Below are positions 37,972 through 45,455 of a stretch of DNA of 54,369 nt, in pieces. How positions within the stretch are numbered: the first letter of the stretch is position 1; every line of letters begins with the position of its first letter. The position numbers and the translations under genes were made by a program. The DNA is from a virus: positions 1 to 54,369 of IMG/VR virus record IMGVR_UViG_3300036820_000024; one strand, given 5' to 3'. The notes under the pieces were generated by a model that had not been told where the DNA came from, searched no databases, and saw only the letters and a program-made list of their open reading frames with translations.

Positions 37972-38565
37972 ATGGGACTAAAAACGGGCCTAACCGCGTC
38001 GGCACAATGGCGTTCACGCGTGAAGGAAAAATCAATACTTTATTACTTACAGGGGTCTACCATTAAACAGGCAGCGGCCCGCATATCGTTTGAGGAAGCG
38101 CGGGGCGTATCGTTTTCAGCGGTTCATAAACACATTAGGGCCGCTATTGACGAGTACGAAAAAGCCAGCCAGGATATAATAACCCAATACAAAGCGCGGG
38201 AACTTGCCAAAATCGACAACCTGGAGGCGCAAGCCTGGGCGGCGTTTCAAAGGTCCTGCCAGCCGATCAAAACCAACCAGGTTAAAAATATACCGCTCGA
38301 GACGCCAAAGGGCAAAAAGAAATCAAACCTAACGATCAAAGAGGAAACCGAAACCATACGCGAAAGCGCCGGGGATAAACGGTTTTTGGATACGGTGCAA
38401 TGGTGTATCGATAAACGCCTCGAGATTATGGCAACAATGGCAATGCCAGCCGCCGATGCCGATAAGCCGGGCGCTATCACGACAAATACAACTATTAGAC
38501 AAATCATTTTCCGAGGCCGTACGCAAATAGGCACCGCCCAGGTAACCACAATCGTAACCGAATGA
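37972..38565 (+). CDS. Terminase small subunit candidate
   Basis: 197 aa from ATG 37972. Residues about 20-55 (EKSILYYLQGSTIKQAAARISFEEARGVSFSAVHKHI) look like the HTH of terminase small subunits, followed by a long charged helix (EYEKASQDIITQYKARELAKIDNLEAQAW) as in the oligomerising part of TerS. It begins the packaging region, although four small genes separate it from TerL. The start is uncertain: another frame reads through ATG 37953. Its role is to recognise the packaging site. Confidence 0.6.
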   Translation: MGLKTGLTASAQWRSRVKEKSILYYLQGSTIKQAAARISFEEARGVSFSAVHKHIRAAIDEYEKASQDIITQYKARELAKIDNLEAQAWAAFQRSCQPIKTNQVKNIPLETPKGKKKSNLTIKEETETIRESAGDKRFLDTVQWCIDKRLEIMATMAMPAADADKPGAITTNTTIRQIIFRGRTQIGTAQVTTIVTE

Positions 38566-38858
38566 ACGAAGAACAAATAGCACGGGCCGAATTATTGAGT
38601 ATGAGCAAAGAGCAGCTAACGCGCGTCGATCACGATGTTTTAAAATGGATTTGCCAGGGCGTTGATTGTGCCGGTTATACGAGGATAAAGGATTACGGTA
38701 TAAGTCCCTGGTATTACACGCGCTGGGGTTGGTTAAACCTCGAGCGGCATTATTTACATTGTTCCCGATGTTACCATGCTGAAAAGCGCGGAGTTGACGT
38801 CCCGCATAAAGAGACGACACCAATAGAAAACCTAATTTTTGACAAAAAACAACGCTAA
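38562..38858 (+). CDS. Small Cys-rich protein in the packaging region (98 aa)
   Basis: 98 aa, ATGA overlap with the terminase small subunit. Four cysteines in two pairs (CQGVDC and HCSRCYH) suggest a zinc site; the middle is aromatic (PWYYTRWGWLNLERHY). No family recognised. Confidence 0.6.
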   Translation: MNEEQIARAELLSMSKEQLTRVDHDVLKWICQGVDCAGYTRIKDYGISPWYYTRWGWLNLERHYLHCSRCYHAEKRGVDVPHKETTPIENLIFDKKQR

Positions 38859-38869
38859 TAAATGTCATT

Positions 38870-39205
38870 ATGAAACGATCAATTACCAACCAACAACAAA
38901 TTAACCGGCTTAAATTCTTAGAGGAGTTACGCTCGGGTATCCACAAAAAAGGCACGATAAGATCCGACGAGCGCGGAATGCCAGTTATTGAAACCGAGGC
39001 CGATAACGACGGGCATTGTGCATGTGCTATTTTTACGGAAATGTTTGGCGACACCGGTAACGAAAAATTAAGTATCGCGACCGCTTGCAAAGCCATAGGA
39101 ATATCAACAAAAGAGTGTGGTTATATCCAACAAAAATTAAATGATACCGGTTTGAACTTTAACCAAATTGCCGACCATATCGAAAGTGAGGTATTTAGCA
39201 AATGA
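38870..39205 (+). CDS. Small protein of unknown function (111 aa)
   Basis: 111 aa, starting with a basic helix (MKRSITNQQQINRLKFLEEL) and ending with a helical region resembling an HTH-like segment (KLSIATACKAIGISTKECGYIQQKL). The last codons overlap the next start by 4 nt (ATGA). Function unknown. Confidence 0.6.
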   Translation: MKRSITNQQQINRLKFLEELRSGIHKKGTIRSDERGMPVIETEADNDGHCACAIFTEMFGDTGNEKLSIATACKAIGISTKECGYIQQKLNDTGLNFNQIADHIESEVFSK

Positions 39206-39537
39206 GAGCCAAACCAATAAGACGCCTATTTGAGGGCAAAGAGCAAATCATAGGATACGAAATATTTTGCCTGGGTTGTGATCACCGGCACGTGATATAT
39301 ACGTTAAAAGGATTTTACCGCGCTTACTGGACGTTTAACGGCGACGTTAATAAACCGACTTTCGGGCCGTCGCTGAAGTGTACGACTGGCAGTTTAGCCG
39401 TAAAGGGATACATTGACGACCCCGCCATACCGCCGACGTGCTGCCATAGCTTTATCCGTAACGGACAAATGCAATACCTAAAAGATTGCACACACTTTTT
39501 AAGAGGTCAAACCGTAGATTTACCCCAAATAGTATGA
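39202..39537 (+). CDS. DUF6527-like protein (111 aa)
   Basis: 111 aa. The pattern CLGCDHRH ... YWTFNGDVNKPTFGPSL ... CCHSFIRNGQMQYLKDCTHFLRGQTVDLP matches the DUF6527 family well (W-x-F-N-G-D, PT-x-x-PS, C-H-x-F, DCTH-x-L-x-G-Q). It is a small likely metal-binding protein found in phages and mobile elements; function unknown. It overlaps both neighbours by 4 nt. Confidence 0.75.
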   Translation: MRAKPIRRLFEGKEQIIGYEIFCLGCDHRHVIYTLKGFYRAYWTFNGDVNKPTFGPSLKCTTGSLAVKGYIDDPAIPPTCCHSFIRNGQMQYLKDCTHFLRGQTVDLPQIV

Positions 39538-39755
39538 AAAATATTAAAGTTTTCGAGTGTAGAAATTGCCCATTTTCAACTTTTAGTTTGGCCGGTGGAC
39601 ATTATAATTTGATTTGGACGGGTCGTAAGCGCTTGCAACATTCATGTAACTTACAAAAGTTGCCAACGCAATATAAGGCAAACAGCGAGTATGATTGTTT
39701 TAATACTTGTCCCTTAAGGGATATGTCGTTTACCGTTGAATTAGCCAAACAATAA
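39534..39755 (+). CDS. Small Cys-rich protein before terminase (73 aa)
   Basis: 73 aa from ATG 39534. Cysteines in CRNCPF, HSCNL and CFNTCPL form a C-x2-C ... C ... C-x3-C pattern, likely a metal site. It lies 2 nt before the terminase GTG and overlaps the DUF6527 gene by ATGA. Unknown function. Confidence 0.6.
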   Translation: MKNIKVFECRNCPFSTFSLAGGHYNLIWTGRKRLQHSCNLQKLPTQYKANSEYDCFNTCPLRDMSFTVELAKQ

Positions 39756-39757
39756 CC

Positions 39758-41329
39758 GTGCAGGAAAACACCGAGATAATAGAGGTTGAGTTAAGCGCCC
39801 CCCAGGAGGCGTTTATGGCTTGCCGTATGGCTATTATGCTCAATATGGCGGGGCAAGGTTCCGGAAAATCCCATTTGATCGGGTTGATTACGGGTTATCT
39901 CATTAGTAATTTTCCACGCGTTCGCGGTTTTATCGGTGCAAATACTTACGACCAGTTAAGCGGTGCAACGTTGAAAAAAAGTTATGACGTTTGGCGCGAG
40001 ATATACGGTTTTACCGAGTATCATAAAGACAGCAACCCCGCCGGGTCGTTTGTGGCTGACAGAAAGCCGCCCCCGCATTTTCAGCGCTTTATAAATCTGA
40101 AATCATACAAAAACGTTATCAGCTTTTTTAACGGTTGTGTCGTTTTTGTCGGTTCCCTTGAAAATTACGAGGCACAAGACGGTAAGGAGTACGGTTGGGC
40201 CGAACTTGACGAAACTAAGGACACAAAGGAGGAAGCCGTAAAGGACGTTATACTCGGGCGTTTGCGGCAAATCGGGCTTTGGTTTGATGCCCTGGGCGAA
40301 CTATTTTATAACAGCTCTATTGCGGACGCCCAGGCCAAAGGATTAACGGCGTGGAACCCGCTACACATACACACGTCGCCCGCGTCGGGCCTCGTTACCT
40401 GGGTTAATGATTGGTTTGATCTCGAGCAATACCGCGACGACATTAAAGCCAAATGCCAGGCCCGCGAAAAAGATTTTTTCTTTTTGGAAAACCAGGTAAA
40501 ACGTACCGCCGCAATCATATACAGCGCGTACCATAACCGGCATAACCTTGCACCTGGTTACTTTGAGATACGCGAGGCTAACATGAGCGCCGAAAAGTCG
40601 TTAAAGCTAATCGACGGTTACCCCTTCAGTAAATCGGGCGGCGAATATTTCCCGGACTTTAACCAATTGGTACACGTCAAAGAAACTCCATTTTTACCAG
40701 CGTCGCCCATACATTTAACCTGGGACTTTAACGTCGTGCCGTATATGACTGCCCTATGCTTGCAAATCAAATTTGTTAAACGTTTTATAGGTCCTGGCAA
40801 CATGAAAGTTGACAGCCCGGCGATAGGCTTTAAGGGCATTGACGTTATGCAGCTGCGATTTTATAAAGAGTATTGCCTGGAAAGCCCGCGCAATACGACC
40901 GAGGCAATTTGTTTGCAGTTTGAAGCCGATCACGAATTAAACGACCTATTTTTTTACGGGGATGCCAGCGGCGCGTCCAGGATACCAGGTTTAGGCAGCG
41001 CGTCAAATTTCGGATACATTGAGGAAGCCCTGGCCGAGTTTCTAACGACCGTAAGCAACCGGGTTAAAAAACCCAATGTTGCAGTACTTAAGCGCCGCGA
41101 CTTAATGAATAACATTTTTGCCGGTCGTATCCCGGAGGTCGAGATAGTGATCGACCCGAGTTGTGAAAACCTTATAAAGGATTTTGAAAAATGCAAACTC
41201 GGCGTTGAGGGTAAAGTAAAGAGCGAAAAAAAGGACGAGGAAACCGGCGGCAAATACCAGGAATTGGGGCACACGTCCGACGCGGCGGAGTACGTCGTTT
41301 GTGTCGTCGCGGTTGATTACATGAAATAA
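39758..41329 (+). CDS. Terminase large subunit
   Basis: 523 aa from GTG 39758, the only start near the previous stop. It pumps DNA into the capsid and cuts it. The ATPase has Walker A G32-Q-G-S-G-K-S38 and Walker B with a catalytic Glu at about residues 147-155 (GWAELDE). The RNase-H-like nuclease follows, with LTWDFNVVP (about residue 326), FFYGDASG (about 400) and HTSDAAEYVV near the C-terminus supplying the acidic residues. Length and order are normal for TerL. Confidence 0.93.
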   Translation: MQENTEIIEVELSAPQEAFMACRMAIMLNMAGQGSGKSHLIGLITGYLISNFPRVRGFIGANTYDQLSGATLKKSYDVWREIYGFTEYHKDSNPAGSFVADRKPPPHFQRFINLKSYKNVISFFNGCVVFVGSLENYEAQDGKEYGWAELDETKDTKEEAVKDVILGRLRQIGLWFDALGELFYNSSIADAQAKGLTAWNPLHIHTSPASGLVTWVNDWFDLEQYRDDIKAKCQAREKDFFFLENQVKRTAAIIYSAYHNRHNLAPGYFEIREANMSAEKSLKLIDGYPFSKSGGEYFPDFNQLVHVKETPFLPASPIHLTWDFNVVPYMTALCLQIKFVKRFIGPGNMKVDSPAIGFKGIDVMQLRFYKEYCLESPRNTTEAICLQFEADHELNDLFFYGDASGASRIPGLGSASNFGYIEEALAEFLTTVSNRVKKPNVAVLKRRDLMNNIFAGRIPEVEIVIDPSCENLIKDFEKCKLGVEGKVKSEKKDEETGGKYQELGHTSDAAEYVVCVVAVDYMK

Positions 41330-41338
41330 ATTTTAAAC

Positions 41339-41734
41339 ATGAAATATTTTTTAAAGAAAGCCCAGGACGTGGTTATCGATCACGTTAAAACGAATTACCA
41401 GCTTGCCAGCGTTAAGCCTGGCAAATGCCGTTATAACTTTTATTGTCACGCCAACGCCGTACACGACGCGTTAAAAAAAGATCAACAACGTATCGGGCTT
41501 GTTGTGTACATTGAGGGCAACGCCCCTATTGTACATTTTGTAAACGAGGCCAAAGCCGGGGAGTTTAAGGACAATACCCTGGGCTATTGGAGCGGGGGTT
41601 GTAAATACTACTTTATAAGGTGGATAAGCCGGGGCGAATATAACGACGTTTTTAAAATCCGGGATACCCTTAGTAAGCAGTTTAAAAAACTTATTCCCTG
41701 GTATATTCGATTATTTGCAAAGTTTGATTGTTGA
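41339..41734 (+). CDS. Protein of unknown function after terminase (131 aa)
   Basis: 131 aa with a Cys-His rich segment (KCRYNFYCHANAVHDALKKDQ), a beta-rich centre and an aromatic, basic end (WYIRLFAKFDC). It resembles small phage proteins with a NYQLASVKPG..CH-x-NAVHDA pattern, but no function is known to me. It ends a transcript before the AT-rich regulatory gap. Confidence 0.6.
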   Translation: MKYFLKKAQDVVIDHVKTNYQLASVKPGKCRYNFYCHANAVHDALKKDQQRIGLVVYIEGNAPIVHFVNEAKAGEFKDNTLGYWSGGCKYYFIRWISRGEYNDVFKIRDTLSKQFKKLIPWYIRLFAKFDC

Positions 41735-41790
41735 GCCGATTACATAACGGTTACATAAAGACAAATAATTTACACTTTTTTTGTTTTTTA

Positions 41791-41823
41791 TTTGGATATA
41801 ACAAATAAAAGCGCGTATATTTG
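41791..41823 (+). promoter_or_regulatory. Early-type promoter, copy 2
   Basis: TTTG at 41791-41794, 21-bp spacer, TATATTTG at 41816-41823. 41801-41835 is identical to 18579-18613. Upstream, TTACATAA occurs twice 11 bp apart (about 41741-41760), a possible operator. The leader leads to ATG 41848. Confidence 0.85.
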
Positions 41824-41835
41824 TCTTAACAAAAA
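41801..41835 (+). repeat. 35-bp exact repeat covering the promoter (copy 2)
   Basis: Identical to 18579-18613; both copies are placed 12-13 nt before a start codon at the head of an early-type gene cluster. Confidence 0.95.
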
Positions 41836-41847
41836 CAAACAAACAAA

Positions 41848-42276
41848 ATGGTAAAAGAACTTTCAACCCCAGCACAAGCCGCCAAAGAGATAAAAGCAGC
41901 TTTAAAACTTGCCTTCCCTGGTATCGTTTTCAATGTTAAATCCGATAGTTTCGCCGGTGGAGACGCCGTAAGGATTAAATATTTTGACGGTGTAAAGCAC
42001 GACAAAGTGAGCGAAATAGTTGCACCGTATCAATATGGCAGCTTCGACGGTATGAACGACCTTTATAACTATGACAATAAAAACGCTGAATTGCCGCAAG
42101 TAAAATACGTAAACGTTAGTCGGTCAATGAGTGACGCCGTACGCGATCAACTGTTAAACAAAATCATTACCGAGTATGCCGGTTGCGAAAACTTAACTTA
42201 TGACGATTACGCCCCCGAGCACGGCGCGTATGTTAATACCCTGGTTGGACGCTTGTTTGCGGCAACCGAGTTTTAA
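41848..42276 (+). CDS. LPD29-domain protein
   Basis: 142 aa. Nearly the whole protein matches the large polyvalent protein-associated domain 29: AAKEIKAALKLAFPGIVFNVKSDSF, GGDAVRIKYFDGVKHDKV, YQYGSFDGMNDLYNYDN. LPD29 is found alone or fused to large polyvalent proteins of phages and conjugative elements and is thought to help defend incoming DNA; the mechanism is unknown. It is the first gene after the second copy of the early promoter. Confidence 0.8.
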   Translation: MVKELSTPAQAAKEIKAALKLAFPGIVFNVKSDSFAGGDAVRIKYFDGVKHDKVSEIVAPYQYGSFDGMNDLYNYDNKNAELPQVKYVNVSRSMSDAVRDQLLNKIITEYAGCENLTYDDYAPEHGAYVNTLVGRLFAATEF

Positions 42277-42300
42277 ACCACGCCAACCCGCACAATATCG

Positions 42301-42321
42301 AGGCCCTTAATTGGGCCTTTT
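42301..42321 (+). terminator. Rho-independent terminator with shared downstream leader
   Basis: AGGCCC with GGGCCT stem, 6-nt loop and four T residues. The 17 bases 42323-42339 right after it equal 19198-19214, which also follow a GGCC hairpin. Confidence 0.75.
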
Positions 42322-42351
42322 GCAGTAAAAAACAAATCAAATCGCTACAAA

Positions 42352-42915
42352 ATGAACTTAGAACTAAAAAACATTAAGTTTTTCGAGGCTGGGAGCCAGG
42401 AAACAAATTGCTTTACCGCCGACCTGTATGTGGACGGTAATAAAATCGCTTACGTCAACAATGACGGGCACGGCGGTTGCACCAATTACAGCACGTACAA
42501 AGGCGACAAACGCCCCGTATTGCTGGCAGCGGAGTTATACTGCAAAGGTTTGGCCCCGCACGTGTACGCGCCCGTTGCCGGTATGGACGACGAGTTTAGC
42601 GTACCTATGACGCTCGAGGTTATGATTGATAGCCTTTTTGAGGCGTGGTTAAAGGATTACACCGAGCGCAAGTTTTTGCAAACGATCAAACGCAAGTTTG
42701 TTACCTCGGTTGTGATCGGCAATACCAAAGAGTTTATTTACATATCCTGGAAAAACGTAACCATTGCGCAAATGCTGGCAGTACCAAACGGTCGTGCCGC
42801 TATCCTTAAGGCGCTCACGAAAGCCGTTGCCGACGGTAAGGTTAACGCAACCAACCGGGTTTTAAACGACAATATCCCCGCTGATTTGCTGGCAGAAGCC
42901 GGTGCAAATATTTAA
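42352..42915 (+). CDS. Protein of unknown function, widespread-looking phage type (187 aa)
   Basis: 187 aa. The pattern LELKNIKFFEAGSQETNCFTADLYVDGNKIAYVNNDGHGG..Y is one I recognise from phage hypothetical proteins in early regions. Helical C-terminal half. The start is preceded by AATCGCTACAA, the leader word shared with the genes at 25521 and 43927. Function unknown. Confidence 0.65.
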   Translation: MNLELKNIKFFEAGSQETNCFTADLYVDGNKIAYVNNDGHGGCTNYSTYKGDKRPVLLAAELYCKGLAPHVYAPVAGMDDEFSVPMTLEVMIDSLFEAWLKDYTERKFLQTIKRKFVTSVVIGNTKEFIYISWKNVTIAQMLAVPNGRAAILKALTKAVADGKVNATNRVLNDNIPADLLAEAGANI

Positions 42916-42918
42916 GCC

Positions 42919-43212
42919 ATGTTAGTTTGCTCACACGCTTGCGATCAATGCCTATTTAGCAAGGAACGCATAGTAACCAAAGCCAGGGCCAAAGAGATAA
43001 TAACCGAGTGCCTCGAGACCAACCAATTTTTTGAATGCCACAAAGGCAACATAGTTTCTATGTCAATTTGTTGCAGGGGGTTTTTTGAGGCATACGGCGA
43101 CGTTGTCGAGGGCGTTAAAATGGCTAAACGGTTTAAGGGTATTATTGAGGTTGACCCCGACACCGTGATCACTAATAACCTCGACAAACTTAATCCCGAG
43201 TATTTACCATAA
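42919..43212 (+). CDS. Cys-cluster protein (97 aa)
   Basis: 97 aa. CSHACDQCLF at the N-terminus, then FFECHKG and ICCRGFF, reproduce the C-x2-C-x-F ... F-x-CH ... C-x-GF pattern of the protein at 24674. It probably holds a metal or iron-sulfur centre. Function unknown; the two may be distant relatives. Confidence 0.65.
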   Translation: MLVCSHACDQCLFSKERIVTKARAKEIITECLETNQFFECHKGNIVSMSICCRGFFEAYGDVVEGVKMAKRFKGIIEVDPDTVITNNLDKLNPEYLP

Positions 43213-43222
43213 TTTTACATAC

Positions 43223-43327
43223 ATGAAAACGCAACAAAGAAAGTTAAGCCCGAGTATGCAGATATATTGCGGGCTTATTATCGCAATCGTCCTTTACGTT
43301 ATTTTAACTTTAATCAAAAACGCATGA
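43223..43327 (+). CDS. Single-pass small membrane protein (34 aa)
   Basis: 34 aa: a short basic N-terminus (MKTQQRKLSPSM) and one hydrophobic helix (IYCGLIIAIVLYVILTLI) ending KNA. Its TGA overlaps the next ATG (ATGA), which supports real coupled translation. Short phage membrane proteins of this kind can act in lysis, superinfection exclusion or host takeover; nothing here decides between them. Confidence 0.55.
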   Translation: MKTQQRKLSPSMQIYCGLIIAIVLYVILTLIKNA

Positions 43328-43647
43328 AAAAAACAATCAGTCTATCAAAGCTACACCCCGACGCTACAATCTCGGGCGCTGTTTATCCTCACGACGTCCT
43401 CCTGGGCTTATTGGGCGAACGCCTTAAACTCGGTATCGTACATTTTTCGTACAAGCGTACCGACGGCAATAGCCGTGAGGCTTACGGGACACTCGAGCCG
43501 TCATATTTCCCGCCAAAGCCGCCGCCGGTTGAGGGTGCCGCGCCCAAAAAGGAACGGCAACCCAACCCGAACCTCGTTAGTTATTTTGACTTGGGGGTAA
43601 AAGAATGGCGGTCGTTTAAGATCGAAAATTTACAAGCCGTGTTTTAA
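43324..43647 (+). CDS. DUF2693-like protein (107 aa)
   Basis: 107 aa from ATG 43324; an open frame from 43267 overlaps the small membrane protein. The pattern GIVHFSYKRTDGNSREAYGTL and YFDLGVKEWRSFKIENL matches DUF2693, an SH3-like domain common in Bacteroidota mobile elements. A Pro-rich insertion (PPKPPPVEGAAPKK) separates the strands. Function unknown; WRSF suggests nucleic-acid or peptide binding. A terminator follows at 43672. Confidence 0.75.
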   Translation: MKKTISLSKLHPDATISGAVYPHDVLLGLLGERLKLGIVHFSYKRTDGNSREAYGTLEPSYFPPKPPPVEGAAPKKERQPNPNLVSYFDLGVKEWRSFKIENLQAVF

Positions 43648-43671
43648 CGGTCGTGTAAATGTGATATCCCA

Positions 43672-43698
43672 GCCTGGCAGCAAATGCCGGGCTTTTTT
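43672..43698 (+). terminator. Rho-independent terminator
   Basis: GCCTGGCA with TGCCGGGC (one G-T pair), 5-nt loop and six T residues. A new promoter follows at 43737. Confidence 0.88.
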
Positions 43699-43736
43699 AT
43701 TTATAACAAATTATTACGTGTTTATTTGTCGTAACA

Positions 43737-43769
43737 TTTGCATTTAACAAATAAAGTATTGTATTTTTG
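43737..43769 (+). promoter_or_regulatory. Early-type promoter, diverged copy
   Basis: TTTG at 43737-43740, 21-bp spacer, TATTTTTG at 43762-43769. The spacer holds ACAAATAAAG; 43741-43757 is identical to 18532-18548 near the other early promoter. The start codon is at 43791 in the ATCATTATG context. Confidence 0.8.
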
Positions 43770-43790
43770 TTTCAAACAAATTTAATCATT

Positions 43791-43916
43791 ATGGAAAAAC
43801 CAAAATTTACTATCCTGGACGCTTATTTTGAAAAGCGTTTAAGAGACAACCGGCACCTTTGTTTGGTAGCTGGCTGCATTGTGTTAATCGTTTACGCCTT
43901 AACGTTTCTTTTTTAA
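43791..43916 (+). CDS. Single-pass small membrane protein (41 aa)
   Basis: 41 aa: basic N-terminal part (ILDAYFEKRLRDNRH) and one hydrophobic segment (LVAGCIVLIVYALTFLF) at the very C-terminus. First gene after the promoter at 43737, so it is likely expressed early. Two such membrane microproteins (with 43223) flank the DUF2693 gene. Function unknown. Confidence 0.65.
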   Translation: MEKPKFTILDAYFEKRLRDNRHLCLVAGCIVLIVYALTFLF

Positions 43917-43926
43917 TCGCTACAAA

Positions 43927-44238
43927 ATGAAAACAATTGCTATCACTATCGTAAGGACTTACGGCGAACGCCGGGAGGTACTGGAAAACGTTACCTGTTT
44001 AGGTGACGCCCTGTTATTGCTTAAGGAAAAACACGCCGACGTTAAAATAAGCGACATAACCGCCGTCGAGACCGTCGCGGACGAGTTACCGACGCCTTAT
44101 TTTACCGAAAAGGATTTTGAGCGGCATAGACGCGCTAAAACAATCGACGACTATATCGCCGATGCTGTCCGCTGTTTAGGCCTCGACCCAAACCGCCGTA
44201 TTTTCGAGCGTGACACCTATAACCCCGATCACTTATAA
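43927..44238 (+). CDS. Small protein of unknown function (103 aa)
   Basis: 103 aa, starting KTIAITIVRTYGERREVLEN, then a mixed alpha/beta body. It begins directly after the AATCGCTACAA leader word. The pattern of an N-terminal strand followed by KHADVKISDITAVETVADEL looks like a small alpha/beta domain without known function. Confidence 0.65.
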   Translation: MKTIAITIVRTYGERREVLENVTCLGDALLLLKEKHADVKISDITAVETVADELPTPYFTEKDFERHRRAKTIDDYIADAVRCLGLDPNRRIFERDTYNPDHL

Positions 44239-44262
44239 ATTTTACTACTCTCAATAACTAAA

Positions 44263-44469
44263 ATGAAAGCCAAAAACTGTATTGTCGTTTCCTGGAAAGC
44301 GGGCGACGCCGGGCAAGCCGGAAAAACTGAAGTATTTAATAACCTCAAAGCGTTTGTTAAACATTATCCCGTTTACTCATACGACACGATTACGAATTAC
44401 TTAAGCCGGGCCGGTGTGCCGTTCATTGACGACACATTGAGCCTCGAGCGTCAAGAAATTAAAAATTGA
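44263..44469 (+). CDS. Small protein of unknown function (68 aa)
   Basis: 68 aa; MKAKNCIVVSWKAGDAGQAG, then a helical part with NLKAFVKHYPVYSYDTITNYLSRAG. This second half resembles a small DNA-binding helix pair with a tyrosine-rich surface, but the assignment is weak. No family recognised. Confidence 0.6.
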   Translation: MKAKNCIVVSWKAGDAGQAGKTEVFNNLKAFVKHYPVYSYDTITNYLSRAGVPFIDDTLSLERQEIKN

Positions 44470-44473
44470 TCGT

Positions 44474-44815
44474 ATGGCAAGCCTTAAAGAGCATAGCCGT
44501 ACGGCATACACGGAGGACAAAATCACTCACGACGGCGTCCGGACTGGCAGTTTGCAAAGGATTGCGGACGCCGTGGAAATAATCGCAAAGGATAGGGCGC
44601 AAATAATACGCGACGTCGATTATTATAAAAGCAGAACCCAAAAACTCGAGGGCGATTTACAGCAAACCAACCGGTATTTAACCGCAAGCAAAGGAACCGG
44701 AACCAGGTACAAAAACCAGCGAGACGAGGCCCGAGCGACCGTTTTAGAGCAAGCCAAAGAGATCAACCTTTTAGCACGTGAAAACCTTGAATTAACGGAG
44801 CAACTATCACAATAA
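44474..44815 (+). CDS. Coiled-coil protein (113 aa)
   Basis: 113 aa, of which residues 35-113 form a continuous charged coiled coil (RAQIIRDVDYYKSRTQKLEG, EARATVLEQAKEINLLAREN). It closes the cluster before a weak hairpin at 44836 and the promoter of the secreted protein. Function unknown. Confidence 0.6.
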   Translation: MASLKEHSRTAYTEDKITHDGVRTGSLQRIADAVEIIAKDRAQIIRDVDYYKSRTQKLEGDLQQTNRYLTASKGTGTRYKNQRDEARATVLEQAKEINLLARENLELTEQLSQ

Positions 44816-44835
44816 TTATGGAAAACGAACCATTC

Positions 44836-44862
44836 AACCCTTAAAAGGTTGCCGGGTTTTTT
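44836..44862 (+). terminator. Weak terminator-like hairpin
   Basis: AACCC with GGGTT around a 13-nt loop and a run of six T. The stem is short, so termination may be partial. Confidence 0.4.
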
Positions 44863-44876
44863 GTTTAATAATGTTT

Positions 44877-44884
44877 TATATTTG
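44877..44884 (+). promoter_or_regulatory. TATATTTG -7 element just before the secreted-protein start
   Basis: A full match to TAnnTTTG only 3 nt upstream of ATG 44888. Transcription would start at or within the start codon, which predicts a leaderless or nearly leaderless mRNA. A TTG lies 13 bp upstream, too close for a normal -33 element. Confidence 0.45.
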
Positions 44885-44887
44885 GGC

Positions 44888-45367
44888 ATGAAAAGAATTG
44901 CTTTATTTTTTTCCGCTTCAATATTGATTGTCGCGGGTTTGGCCTCCCAGGTTGGGGCACAAACGAGGGGCGCGGGTTATTTTCCCAATTCGCACGGCGT
45001 CGCGGCAAAGCCGTTTACAACGCCAAACAATGACACCATAAGCGGCTCGGCAAAGGGGCAAGTCTTAAACGCGCAAGGCTTTTACGACGACTTTGTTATC
45101 CAGGTTAATGTTGCCAGGCTAACGGGCACACCGACGACGGGATCGTCCGTTAAATTGTTCGCCGGTATCGACGGGGTTAATTTCCCCTTCCAGGTACAAA
45201 CCAAAGCGAACGACACGCTGGCAGTCGCGGGCACGGCCCCGCAACATTATGCCTGGGATATTGGGGCAAATCACTTCCCGTATTACAAAGTCATTTATAC
45301 GCCCTTTGGGACACACACGGCCCAAATCAATACACAATTTGCCTGGGCGCTATGGCTGCGACATTGA
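44888..45367 (+). CDS. Predicted secreted or periplasmic protein with signal peptide
   Basis: 159 aa from ATG 44888. Residues 1-25 form a classic signal peptide (MKR, hydrophobic core ALFFSASILIVAGL, ending VGAQ|T). The mature part is small, beta-rich and Gly/Asn-rich (SGSAKGQVLNAQGFYDDFVIQV; DGVNFPFQVQTKAND), resembling a beta-sandwich. No lipobox is present. It lies next to the portal gene and is preceded by its own -7 element. It might be a virion surface protein or a secreted phage protein acting on the cell envelope. Confidence 0.7.
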   Translation: MKRIALFFSASILIVAGLASQVGAQTRGAGYFPNSHGVAAKPFTTPNNDTISGSAKGQVLNAQGFYDDFVIQVNVARLTGTPTTGSSVKLFAGIDGVNFPFQVQTKANDTLAVAGTAPQHYAWDIGANHFPYYKVIYTPFGTHTAQINTQFAWALWLRH

Positions 45368-45391
45368 CGGGCTTTAACCTAATCAACCGGC

Positions 45392-45428
45392 AAGGGCTTA
45401 ACTGTAAAATGTTAAGCCTTTGTTTTTT
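45392..45428 (+). terminator. Rho-independent terminator
   Basis: AAGG(G)CTTAAC pairs with GTTAAGCCTT across an 8-nt loop with one bulge, followed by TGTTTTTTT. It separates the secreted-protein gene from the portal gene. Confidence 0.8.
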
Positions 45429-45431
45429 TAT

Positions 45432-45439
45432 TACATTTG
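45432..45439 (+). promoter_or_regulatory. TACATTTG -7 element before the portal gene
   Basis: TACATTTG lies 16 nt before ATG 45456 and immediately follows a terminator T-run. The same word TACATTTGG stands in the same terminator-promoter position at 51207. A TTTG lies only 9 bp upstream, so the -33 element is not clear. Confidence 0.55.
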
Positions 45440-45455
45440 GTAAAACTTTTTAACG

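Noticed and set aside
38329-39096. A 255-aa open frame on the - strand
   Set aside because: It lies opposite three well-packed + strand genes with ATGA overlaps, has no motif, and the high GC at codon positions of the + genes makes such shadow frames common.
44818-44844. Eight-codon frame starting MENEPFNP before the secreted protein
   Set aside because: Too short and overlapping the hairpin at 44836; likely chance.
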